From Chryseobacterium indologenes (GTDB lineage Bacteria; Bacteroidota; Bacteroidia; Flavobacteriales; Weeksellaceae): a stretch of DNA of 64,000 nucleotides. The translations under genes and the position numbers were made by a program. The notes beneath the pieces were generated by a model that was not told the origin of the DNA, ran no database searches, and was given only the letters and a program-made list of their open reading frames with translations. The DNA is taken from NCBI RefSeq assembly GCF_001295265.1, contig NZ_LJOD01000001.1:806001-870000 (forward strand), read 5' to 3'. Of the stretch, positions 1-8,563 are shown piece by piece (position 1 is the stretch's first letter; every line of letters begins with the position of its first letter).

Positions 1-1638
<1,638 letters not shown>

Positions 1639-1639
1639 A

Positions 1640-2311
1640 ATGAAGCTGTTTCAATGGTTCACAAAAGAAAAAGCAATGAAAAATAACAATACAGAACCCG
1701 CAATTCATGTGGGGAAGGATGACAGTATACCACCGCATCCTTTTATTGAAAGATGTAAATATCTCAGAGAAGAATATGGATTGATTGTTCCTGACATTTA
1801 TATATCATTTTTTACTCGTCATAAAGTGTCAGAAAATAATTTCAGGTACAAATGTCTTTGGGACAATGAGATTTATGAAAGGGTATTTTATACCAAAGAA
1901 TTTATTGTGTATGTTGTAAAAAGGTATGCTGAAATTCATGGTGAACAAGCAGACTATACCCACCTACAGGAAATTCTGGATGAAGCTCATTATGAATTTA
2001 TCCTTAAAGAGAACAGGTTTGCAGCAGATCATATGGATATTTCCTTTATCGATCAATGTTATGAAGAGCTGGAAAGAAATCAGGACTGCCTTATAATAGG
2101 AATTGAAACCTATGCCGATTGCGGCGGTGCTGAATATATGATCATGACCAGCGATAAAAAAGGATACAGAGGGGGAGGCTATCATGGTATGTCTGAAGAT
2201 CTGGATATTAATGGCATTACAATTACCTATGAAATCCTGAATTATTACGGAACAGTAGGCGATACCATTATAAAGGAGCATTCATCCGCCCGGACTAACC
2301 AATCCTTTTAA
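1640..2311 (+). CDS. Unknown protein, first of a tandem paralogous pair
   Basis: I do not recognise this 223-residue protein. It starts MKLFQWFTKEKAMKNN, has no signal peptide or membrane segment, and is rich in aromatic and acidic residues. It is clearly paralogous to the next gene: both start MKLFQWF, both have PPHPFIE-x-C in the N-terminal third, a block ending EIHG(K/E)xAD, and F(I/x)xQCY near residue 135. It begins one base after the RlaP stop, so it is probably co-transcribed and co-functional with RlaP and the ATP-grasp enzyme. A role as a substrate or regulatory partner of the ATP-grasp protein is conceivable but not shown by the sequence. Confidence 0.8.
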   Translation: MKLFQWFTKEKAMKNNNTEPAIHVGKDDSIPPHPFIERCKYLREEYGLIVPDIYISFFTRHKVSENNFRYKCLWDNEIYERVFYTKEFIVYVVKRYAEIHGEQADYTHLQEILDEAHYEFILKENRFAADHMDISFIDQCYEELERNQDCLIIGIETYADCGGAEYMIMTSDKKGYRGGGYHGMSEDLDINGITITYEILNYYGTVGDTIIKEHSSARTNQSF

Positions 2312-2321
2312 ATAATAAACA

Positions 2322-2945
2322 ATGAAATTATTTCAATGGTTTAAAAGTATGAGTGAGGATACTCAAAATGTCCGGAAGAAAAAAGAACCCGAACCACCTC
2401 ATCCTTTTATTGAACAATGCAGAGTTTTAAAAAAGGAATTCGGATTGATGGTTCCGCCATCTGCTATTGACTGTCTGGTACGTTTCAATCTTCCCAAAAA
2501 TCATTATTATTACAGTCCGTTCTGGCATTTTGATACTGATCACCTTGAGCTATTTTTCACTGAGAAATTTATTGAACTGACAGTAGCCCGGTATCAGGAA
2601 ATACATGGCAAAGAAGCAGATTTAGCTCCACTTCAGGACTTACTGGATGAGACGAGGTATGAATTTAACCTGAAAGATGACTGTTTTGATAATAAGATTC
2701 AGAATTCGGGTTTCATCAATCAATGTTACAGAGAATTCAAGGCTTCCGGTGAAGAGTTAATCATTACCCTTGATTTCGATTTCCAAAATCTTGTGCTTAC
2801 CACTAAACTGGCGGGGCAGGTAGGACAGAATTATCCTGGGTTGAATACACTGTACAGAACGACTGCCGGAATCAGGTATGAAGAACTTCAGGATTACCAG
2901 CCACTGGAAGAAATTATCCGGAAAACATTGAACCAGGAAGATTAA
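2322..2945 (+). CDS. Unknown protein, second of a tandem paralogous pair
   Basis: This 207-residue cytoplasmic protein begins MKLFQWFKSMSEDTQ and shares with its upstream neighbour the PPHPFIEQCRVLKKEFGL block, the YQEIHGKEAD block and the FINQCYREF block. The last third has diverged and lacks the GGG-rich stretch of the first copy. The gap to the upstream gene is 10 bases and to the downstream ATP-grasp gene 22 bases, so the duplication lies inside one operon. No catalytic motif is evident and no family is recognised. Confidence 0.8.
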   Translation: MKLFQWFKSMSEDTQNVRKKKEPEPPHPFIEQCRVLKKEFGLMVPPSAIDCLVRFNLPKNHYYYSPFWHFDTDHLELFFTEKFIELTVARYQEIHGKEADLAPLQDLLDETRYEFNLKDDCFDNKIQNSGFINQCYREFKASGEELIITLDFDFQNLVLTTKLAGQVGQNYPGLNTLYRTTAGIRYEELQDYQPLEEIIRKTLNQED

Positions 2946-2967
2946 TTAGAATTAAAAAACTAATACC

Positions 2968-3699
2968 ATGAAAAATATAATCGCGCTTTCTCCCATGTAC
3001 ACGGAAGACAGCAACAATCTGAAAAAAGCATCCATCAACTCTCCTTATGAGCTGAACCGTTTTAATGCCCAATGGAAGGTTCCTGAAGAATTCCGGGCCG
3101 ATGTCATTGCCGTATATGGTGAAGATATTTATGCAGAGATTGTCGCCGGACAGTGCGGGCTTACCCTTACCAAACCGGATGATGACTGGATGGCTCATAT
3201 TTCAGAAGAGTTTACCCAACGGAAAATTTCCTACGGCAGGCTGAAAGATTTTACAGAGCTGGAAAATATTTTCATCAAATGTGCAGATTTTAAAAGCTTT
3301 AAAGCGGGTGTTTATGATGAAGTAACTGATATCAAAGGTTTTGACACTGTTGACCCTGAAAGTACCGTTTTTATTTCAGAAGTCGTGGAATGGCAGCTTG
3401 AAGTGAGGTGTTTTGTATTGAACGGGGAAATAAAAACCCACTCATCCTATTGGAGGAACAGTACTTTTGATACCAATCCGCTTTCTGAAACAGAACAGCA
3501 GGAAATGTTCTCATTTTTTGAGAAGTTCATCAGACAATACGCCTCTACCCTTCCCAAAGCAGTCGTTCTGGACTTTGGAATTATCCGGGGAAAAGGCTGG
3601 GCCCTTATTGAAGCGAATCCCGCCTGGTGTTCCGGCTTATATGCCTGTGATGCAGAAAAAGCCCTGGAGGTGATTGTTGAAAGCTGTGTTAAACATTAG
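2968..3699 (+). CDS. ATP-grasp domain protein, R2K clade-like
   Basis: The 243-residue protein resembles the small ATP-grasp proteins of the R2K clade (PF14243-like). Supporting features are the central lysine-containing strand (FIKCADFKSFKAG), EWQLEVRCFVLNGEI (the E-x-R block), and the C-terminal LDFGIIRGKGWALIEANPAW. The last block supplies the acidic and asparagine residues that bind Mg-ATP in this fold. R2K proteins are predicted to ligate amino or carboxyl groups to proteins or peptides; the substrate here is unknown. It is the last gene of the operon starting at 886, so a linked role with the RlaP nucleotidyltransferase is plausible. The start at 2968 gives MKNIIALSPMYTEDSNN and fits the family length. 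Confidence 0.75.
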   Translation: MKNIIALSPMYTEDSNNLKKASINSPYELNRFNAQWKVPEEFRADVIAVYGEDIYAEIVAGQCGLTLTKPDDDWMAHISEEFTQRKISYGRLKDFTELENIFIKCADFKSFKAGVYDEVTDIKGFDTVDPESTVFISEVVEWQLEVRCFVLNGEIKTHSSYWRNSTFDTNPLSETEQQEMFSFFEKFIRQYASTLPKAVVLDFGIIRGKGWALIEANPAWCSGLYACDAEKALEVIVESCVKH

Positions 3700-3836
3700 A
3701 GAAAACCATTAAGAGAAATGAACATTTTAAGTAAATGAATGTGCTGTAACAGCAGCAATTTTAATTTTTAACTGACTCATGATCTTAATGGTTTCCTTTT
3801 ATCCGGCCCTTTTGTATTTTAGTGGAAAATATACAT

Positions 3837-4493
3837 ATGAAATATTTTTCCCTTCTATGCATCTTTATTCTGCTTGCAGCCTGTACCGGAAAGGACGGGA
3901 ATAAAAACGCCAGCCAGCCCGCCAGTCTGCATCAAAAGACAATGGTTAAAAACGATTCATCGGTAACTGCTACTTCGGAAGCCACAAATACGTCAAAAGA
4001 CAGTCTGAATGAAGTCATGCTTGAAGATGATATTCTGTTCAACGGTAAGCTGAAAAGATTTTTTTCCCTCAATGATTTTGAAAAAGTATTTGGAAAAGCG
4101 GACAGCATTAAACTGATGTCTGAAGAAGCTCCCTGCAACTATATTTTTGAAAACCCGGACGGAAGCAAAGATATGAACGATCGGTACCTCTATAAAAACG
4201 GTTCCCGATTTGAAAACTCTCAAAATAAAGTTGCGGTAGATGAATTCAGGTTTCTTAACGGAAATTATATCCTGTACAAAGGTATTAAAATTGATGCCCA
4301 CACCACTATTAATGATCTGAAACCCATCTTTCCTAACGCCATAAGAAATATCGGCATACTGGATGTATATGAAGAAGGTAAACTCCGGGTGATACAGCTC
4401 AGAGAAGATCATGAAGGAATTTCAGACGGACATCTTAATCTATTTTTAAAAAACAACAGGGTCTTTTTTATGCACTGGTGGTTTCCCTGTTAA
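3837..4493 (+). CDS. Lipoprotein of unknown function
   Basis: The protein has a lipoprotein signal peptide (MKYFSLLCIFILLAAC) with Cys16 as the lipidation site, then a low-complexity Ser/Thr/Asn linker to about residue 60 and a globular domain with no motif I recognise. I chose the ATG at 3837 because the in-frame GTG at 3822 lies in a -7-like box (TATTTTAG at 3815-3822) and would spoil the signal peptide. It stands alone between units A and B. Nothing ties it to RNA repair except position. Confidence 0.75.
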   Translation: MKYFSLLCIFILLAACTGKDGNKNASQPASLHQKTMVKNDSSVTATSEATNTSKDSLNEVMLEDDILFNGKLKRFFSLNDFEKVFGKADSIKLMSEEAPCNYIFENPDGSKDMNDRYLYKNGSRFENSQNKVAVDEFRFLNGNYILYKGIKIDAHTTINDLKPIFPNAIRNIGILDVYEEGKLRVIQLREDHEGISDGHLNLFLKNNRVFFMHWWFPC

Positions 4494-4584
4494 CAGCTCC
4501 CAACCCTCTAAATAGGAGAAAATTCACTTCTCCAACTGAAGATTAAAACAGATATTTCAAATAAAATTTCAAACATTCTTTATT

Positions 4585-4620
4585 ACGCAAAAACATCGCG
4601 CACTTATTCGCTTACTTTGC
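4585..4620 (+). promoter_or_regulatory. Promoter of the Y RNA / TROVE unit, shared element copy 2
   Basis: The element has the blocks ACGCAAAAACAT and CTTACTTTGC and matches 834-869 at 30 of 36 positions with no gaps. Its 3' block ends five to eight bases before the predicted 5' end of the Y RNA. Strong conservation between two promoters driving different genes suggests a common regulator or sigma preference. Confidence 0.7.
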
Positions 4621-4631
4621 ATCATCAATAA

Positions 4632-4765
4632 GGAAGGCCGTAGCTCAGTTGGATAGAGCAACGTAAACATACTTTATTAAATTTTAACCCGCGAAATGGG
4701 TGTGATGATAAAGTTACTTCGCTTCGTAAGCCGTGTGTCGCCGGTTCGAGTCCGGCCGGTCTTCC
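4632..4765 (+). other. tRNA-like domain of the Y RNA
   Basis: The domain has a 9-bp acceptor helix (GGAAGGCCG with CGGTCTTCC, one G-U), a D arm (GCTC, loop AGTTGGATA, GAGC at 4643-4659) and a perfect T arm (GCCGG, TTCGAGT, CCGGC at 4740-4756). No anticodon stem-loop can be drawn. Instead 80 bases (4660-4739) contain a stem ACTTTAT/ATAAAGT (4671-4677 with 4708-4714), an internal loop, and ACCC/GGGT (4687-4690 with 4698-4701). It is therefore a tRNA mimic and not a working tRNA. Confidence 0.8.
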
Positions 4766-4773
4766 TGATGATG

Positions 4774-4843
4774 AAGCGGTGTGAGATTAAGGTTACTTCG
4801 ATTCCAAAAAAAACACCTTAATCAAAGTTTAACCGCTTTTTTT
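4774..4843 (+). terminator. Second Y-type stem that also looks like an intrinsic terminator
   Basis: AAGCGGT (4774-4780) pairs with ACCGCTT (4832-4838) and GATTAAGGT (4785-4793) with ACCTTAATC (4815-4823). Between them is an internal loop of 4 and 8 bases (GTGA / AAAGTTTA). A run of seven T follows at 4837-4843 (ending in A). The stem can end transcription before the TROVE gene, and the loop matches the one inside the tRNA-like domain. Confidence 0.7.
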
Positions 4844-4864
4844 ATTAATGCAAAAACGAATGGT

Positions 4865-6241
4865 ATGTCAAAATTTAACGCAAGAAAAACAGGTTTCGAA
4901 TCCGGTATAATTGCCGGAAAACTGACTGATAAAGCTGGAAAGTATTCTGATTACGAGCTGTTGAGAAGAGTGACTCTTGCCAATATGCTTTTCGAATCAG
5001 ATTATTATCAGTCTGCTGATGAGATCATGAAGCAGATTGAGGACCTGTGTTACAGGGTAAACGGAGAGCAGATCATTGAACTGGCTTTGGAATGCCGTTT
5101 TGAACAGAAGCTGAGACATACACCTTTATGGTTGCTTATCCTTGCTCATGAAATTCACGGAGTTTCAGTAAAAGATGCTGTGGCTAAAATTGCCAGCCGG
5201 CCAGATATGACCATGGATCTGCTTCAGATGCTGAAAGCCAGAAACGGTTCGTATAAAATGCCTAAATCCATTAAGAAAGGCCTTGCCAAAGCTTTTGATC
5301 AATATGATGAATACCAGATCGCCAAATATAAAAAAAGCAACCTGGAATTATCTCTGGTAGACGTTGTGAATCTGGTACATCCGAAACCGACGCCTCAAAA
5401 TGAGCAAGCTCTGAAAGCGCTTATCGGGGATACTTTACAGCCTGCCAATACGTGGGAAACTGCTCTGTCTCAGGGTGCTGATAAAAAAGAAACTTTTGAG
5501 AGAATGATTGTTGAAAAAAGCCTTGGTTCCCTGGCGATCCTGAGAAACCTGAAAAATATGGCTGAAGCAGGAATTTCAAGACAGACTATTAAAACAGCCA
5601 TTTCACAGGTCGGAAGCAGCTGGCTTACGCCGCTGAACTTTCTGTCTGCCCAGAGAAATGCTCCGGATTTCACGGCTGATATTGATGAAGCCATGAAAAA
5701 CTGTTTTGCCCAGGAAAAAATTCAAGGAACAACGATTCTGGCGATTGATGTTTCCGGAAGTATGGGACAGGTTACTTCTTCCCAGTCTAAATTTTCAAGA
5801 ATGGATCTTGCCTTTGCTATGGCAGCCGCAGGTTCCTATATTTTTGAAGATCTGATCCTGGTATTCACTGCCGGATGTGATGGTGATAGAAAAGGAAAGC
5901 ACATGGTCTGGAGCAATGGTAAAGGGCTTGGGCTTTTTAACAGTTATCAGCAGATTTATCAGGAATTGGGAGGTGGTGGTATCTTTACCTATCAGCTATG
6001 TGAATGGCTGAAGGAAAAAGGATATGCCAAAGATGCGGAAAGACTGGTGGTGATCTCCGACAGTCAGGATATTGATGCGCATTACAGGCTGGACAGAAAA
6101 CCGGATACCTCACCTTATAAAAATTCATATATCATTGATATTTCAACCCATACCCACGGTATAAAAACCGGAAACTGGACTGCGGAAATCAATGGATGGA
6201 GTGATAAAATATTTCATTATATTAAGGCTTTGGAAAACTAA
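4865..6241 (+). CDS. rsr: TROVE domain protein, Ro60/Rsr ortholog
   Basis: The 458-residue protein begins MSKFNARKTGFESGIIAG. The first two thirds form the helical TROVE module and the last third a von Willebrand A domain with a complete MIDAS motif, DVSGS at residues 295-299. A later TYQ and VVISDSQD fit the other metal ligands. Ro proteins are rings that bind Y RNAs on their outer face and misfolded or damaged RNA ends in the cavity; in Deinococcus Rsr works with Y RNA and PNPase. I chose the ATG at 4865 because the in-frame ATG at 4781 lies inside the Y RNA hairpin. The gene starts 22 bases after the Y RNA terminator and is followed 32 bases later by the WG-repeat gene. Confidence 0.95.
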   Translation: MSKFNARKTGFESGIIAGKLTDKAGKYSDYELLRRVTLANMLFESDYYQSADEIMKQIEDLCYRVNGEQIIELALECRFEQKLRHTPLWLLILAHEIHGVSVKDAVAKIASRPDMTMDLLQMLKARNGSYKMPKSIKKGLAKAFDQYDEYQIAKYKKSNLELSLVDVVNLVHPKPTPQNEQALKALIGDTLQPANTWETALSQGADKKETFERMIVEKSLGSLAILRNLKNMAEAGISRQTIKTAISQVGSSWLTPLNFLSAQRNAPDFTADIDEAMKNCFAQEKIQGTTILAIDVSGSMGQVTSSQSKFSRMDLAFAMAAAGSYIFEDLILVFTAGCDGDRKGKHMVWSNGKGLGLFNSYQQIYQELGGGGIFTYQLCEWLKEKGYAKDAERLVVISDSQDIDAHYRLDRKPDTSPYKNSYIIDISTHTHGIKTGNWTAEINGWSDKIFHYIKALEN

Positions 6242-6273
6242 GGTTTTCCGGAGCTTTATGCTAAAGCAGAACC

Positions 6274-7191
6274 ATGAAAAAGAAGTTAAAATTCAGGCAC
6301 CTGAATGACAGATATGCCATTGCCCATGACAGGGTTAACGAAAGATACGGATTGTACAATAAAGAAACTCAAAACTTTGACATTCCGGTCATTTATAAGC
6401 ATCTGGATGCCAATTTTGAAAACAGCCCATTGTTGGTTGCGGAGAATTCAGAAGGGCTTTACGGCTATCTGGATCAGAATAATGAAATCGTGATCCCGTT
6501 TCAATATGAACATGCACGTATGTTCCGGGACGGTTTTGCCTGTATCAGCAGATTTACAGACGAAAATGGCATCGGGAAATCCTATGAGGGAGTGATCAAC
6601 GAAAAAGGAGAAATGATCCTTCCTATGGAATATGAATTTATTTACAGTAAACATCCTAATGAGTATGCCATTGTAAAACAAAATGGAAAATGCGGGATCA
6701 TTACATTCGATAAAAAGATGATCCTTCCACTGGAATTCGACTATATTGAAGCATTCAGCAGCGCAATGGAAGAGGTTTTTGAATGCACACAAAACAACAA
6801 GACCGGCCTATATGACATTCGCGCCGGGAAGTTTATTGTTCCGCCGGAGCTTGATGGTACCGAAGAAAGCTTTATAATTGATGGAAATCCGGGTTATGAA
6901 TATCATATTTTCAAGAAAAACGGTCTGAATGCACTGGTAAAAATCCAGTTCGGTACTCTTACTTTTCTTACGGATTATATTTACGAACATATTGATCATA
7001 CTGAAATGTGTGAAGATAGAGTCCTCGTTTCTCAGGACGGATTATGGGGAATGACTGATATTGATGGAAATCTCATTATCCTGTGCGAATATGATCATAT
7101 TCTCCCGGCCCAAAATGGAAGAATAAGAGCAAAAAAAGGCAGACGAAATTATATACTCAGCCTTGACGGTAAAGTTCTGGAAGTCATTTGA
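6274..7191 (+). CDS. WG-repeat protein
   Basis: The 305-residue protein consists of about six WG-type repeats of 35-45 residues. Each carries a (W/Y/C/T)G(L/Y/I/M) turn and an I-x-P-x-(E/Q)-Y-(D/E) strand: for example YGYLDQNNEIVIPFQYEHA, CGIITFDKKMILPLEFDYIE and WGMTDIDGNLIILCEYDHI. There is no signal peptide, so it is probably cytosolic, unlike many exported WG proteins. It lies 32 bases after the TROVE gene on the same strand and is probably in its transcript. A role as a binding scaffold is an inference. Confidence 0.85.
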   Translation: MKKKLKFRHLNDRYAIAHDRVNERYGLYNKETQNFDIPVIYKHLDANFENSPLLVAENSEGLYGYLDQNNEIVIPFQYEHARMFRDGFACISRFTDENGIGKSYEGVINEKGEMILPMEYEFIYSKHPNEYAIVKQNGKCGIITFDKKMILPLEFDYIEAFSSAMEEVFECTQNNKTGLYDIRAGKFIVPPELDGTEESFIIDGNPGYEYHIFKKNGLNALVKIQFGTLTFLTDYIYEHIDHTEMCEDRVLVSQDGLWGMTDIDGNLIILCEYDHILPAQNGRIRAKKGRRNYILSLDGKVLEVI

Positions 7192-7251
7192 CCGATCTTT
7201 TTCAGCTTTTATCAGAACAATTTTTACTTATCTATTACATAAAAATAACCT

Positions 7252-7285
7252 GCAAACAGGGATTCTGTCTATTTTCATACTTTGC
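7252..7285 (+). promoter_or_regulatory. Promoter of unit C, shared element copy 3
   Basis: GCAAA and TACTTTGC occur with exactly the same 21-base spacing as in the elements at 834-869 and 4585-4620. The spacer itself is not conserved. The predicted transcript starts about 15 bases before the ATG at 7306. Confidence 0.55.
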
Positions 7286-7305
7286 AGGGAACAAAATGAA
7301 CTAAA

Positions 7306-8016
7306 ATGAACTACAAAATCATCTATCACGAAGAAAAATTAAAGGAATTTATTGATTGGCTTCCCGACCTGAAATCCAATGAACAATATTATGTACAGCT
7401 TCTGGCCCGGAAAAAATACAATCCGGAAACGGGGCTGAAAGCAGATAAAGCTCAGTTAAAGCGTTTTACGGCAACCAAAGAAATGCTTCTTCATAAAATC
7501 AGGCAGCTTGAGCTTCCTCTGGGGCTGTACGAATCCGGCGGAACTGATGTTTCACAGGATAATCTTGCTGTGTATATTACCCCGAATCCCCGGGATCTTC
7601 ATAAGGCTTCACTGCTTCTGATGCGGGAAATTTCCGAAAGGCTGATCCGTAATGATAACGCGATTAATGCTCATACCCTGTCTTTGAACCTCATCCAGAC
7701 CTCCACATCGAGGAAAGTTTTCTTTGACCTTGATATTGATTTCAGAACTGAAGATCATCAGAAAGCCGTTAATCAATTCAGAGCTGATATAGAAAATGTC
7801 ATCAATGCTGACTGTCTTACCTTCATCAAAACCCATGGCGGGCTGCACTGCCTTATCAAAACAGAAGCTATCGGAAAAGAATACCAGAAAAACTGGTACC
7901 AGAAGGTTTCACAGCTGACCTGTGATGAGTATCAAGTAACGATGAATGGAGACAATGTACTTCCTGTAGCAGGATGTATCCAGGGAATTGGGTTTTCACC
8001 TTATTTTTTAGATTAA
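7306..8016 (+). CDS. Unknown protein with primase-polymerase (AEP)-like motifs
   Basis: The 236-residue protein is not a family I can name with certainty. Three blocks in the C-terminal half have the order of archaeo-eukaryotic primase motifs: KVFFDLDIDF with Asp141/143/145 (metal-binding DxD), FIKTHGGLHCLI with His181 (nucleotide-binding sxH), and GDNVLPVAGCIQG near residue 220, which resembles the (R/L)xPGT stretch of that fold. The N-terminal half is helical and charged. If right, it would be a template-dependent or terminal RNA/DNA polymerase acting in the same pathway as the RlaP enzymes. The promoter at 7252-7285 links it to the Y RNA and RlaP units. The next gene starts 6 bases after its stop. 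Confidence 0.55.
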   Translation: MNYKIIYHEEKLKEFIDWLPDLKSNEQYYVQLLARKKYNPETGLKADKAQLKRFTATKEMLLHKIRQLELPLGLYESGGTDVSQDNLAVYITPNPRDLHKASLLLMREISERLIRNDNAINAHTLSLNLIQTSTSRKVFFDLDIDFRTEDHQKAVNQFRADIENVINADCLTFIKTHGGLHCLIKTEAIGKEYQKNWYQKVSQLTCDEYQVTMNGDNVLPVAGCIQGIGFSPYFLD

Positions 8017-8022
8017 ACAACT

Positions 8023-8436
8023 ATGTGTACATTTGGCAATGAAATAAAATTCTGCACCTGTATTGAGGGCAATATTGATGAAATAAAAGATATTTATATC
8101 TGGAATTTAAGCAGGTATACAGGACCAAAAGAATCCATGAGGCGGGGAAAGATCATGATGCCTGTCAAAGATTTTGAAAATGGTATTTCTGCGGAAAATA
8201 TCATATCAAAGTTAAATACGGAAAATATTTTCGATTTTGAATATACCGCTCAGGAAAGAGATACACTGCACATCAGCTTTAATGCAAAAGACTGGGCAGA
8301 ATATAAATATTTCAGTCTTATATTCCAGGATGGAATATGGCAGGAAGGAAGAAATCCTGTTTTTACAAGCATCATAAAAAAAATAGCCGGTGGTGAAGTA
8401 AAAATCATGAATGAAGGAGAAAACAGACGAGAATAG
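8023..8436 (+). CDS. Small unknown protein, second gene of unit C
   Basis: The 137-residue protein begins MCTFGNEIKFCTCIEGNIDE. It is acidic, has no signal peptide or membrane segment, and carries a Cys pair (Cys11 and Cys13) near the start. It lies 6 bases after the AEP-like gene and so is very likely translated from the same mRNA. No function is recognised. Confidence 0.75.
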   Translation: MCTFGNEIKFCTCIEGNIDEIKDIYIWNLSRYTGPKESMRRGKIMMPVKDFENGISAENIISKLNTENIFDFEYTAQERDTLHISFNAKDWAEYKYFSLIFQDGIWQEGRNPVFTSIIKKIAGGEVKIMNEGENRRE

Positions 8437-8488
8437 TTATAATCCTCCACCACTTATTCACTTATTTTCATTTCCACTGTAAAATCAT

Positions 8489-8536
8489 ACGACAAAATTA
8501 TCGTACGATAATTTTGTCGTATGATAAATTTATCGT
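8489..8536 (+). promoter_or_regulatory. Three abutting 16-bp operator-like dyads, including a 42-bp perfect palindrome
   Basis: Three 16-bp sites follow one another without gaps: ACGACAAAATTATCGT (8489-8504), ACGATAATTTTGTCGT (8505-8520) and ATGATAAATTTATCGT (8521-8536). The first two are exact reverse complements, so 8484-8525 is a perfect 42-bp palindrome centred on CGTACG. The third overlaps the promoter of the downstream operon by one base. The periodic array suggests cooperative binding of a dimeric repressor or activator; I cannot name the regulator. Confidence 0.75.
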
Positions 8537-8543
8537 ACCTTTC
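8513..8543 (+). promoter_or_regulatory. Promoter of the ATPase / RlaP-2 operon
   Basis: TTTG (8513-8516) and TACCTTTC (8536-8543, one mismatch to TAnnTTTG) are 19 bases apart, a standard Bacteroidota promoter. It lies within the second and third operator-like dyads, so binding there should control start of transcription. Confidence 0.65.
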
Positions 8544-8563
8544 TGATACCAAACATCCATATC

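Larger units (their letters stand above)
4621..4843 (+). ncRNA. Y RNA-like noncoding RNA with a tRNA-mimicking module
   Basis: A structured RNA of about 220 bases fills the gap before the TROVE gene. Helix P1 pairs ATCATCA (4621-4627) with TGATGAT (4766-4772) and stacks on a tRNA-like fold at 4632-4765. A second long hairpin (4774-4838) ends in a U-run at 4837-4842. Two stems carry the same asymmetric internal loop, GGT-GTGA against a (T)AAAxTTTA-ACC strand, which is the layout of the Ro-binding stem of Y RNAs (GGU-CCGA opposite CACUUGAC in human Y1). Bacterial Y RNAs of the YrlA type combine a Ro-binding stem with a tRNA-like module and lie beside the Ro gene, as here. The exact ends and whether one or two RNAs are made cannot be told from sequence. 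Confidence 0.8.

Noticed and set aside
4585..4620. A sigma-54 promoter in front of the Y RNA
   Set aside because: TTTGC at the 3' end could be a -12 box, but there is no GG at the required distance upstream.
4632..4765. A functional tRNA gene with a long intron or variable arm
   Set aside because: D and T arms are present, but no anticodon stem-loop can be drawn, the acceptor helix has 9 bp, and the locus is fused to a Y-type stem and a TROVE gene.
4781..4864. An N-terminal extension of the TROVE protein
   Set aside because: It would be encoded by the terminator hairpin of the Y RNA and shows no family likeness.
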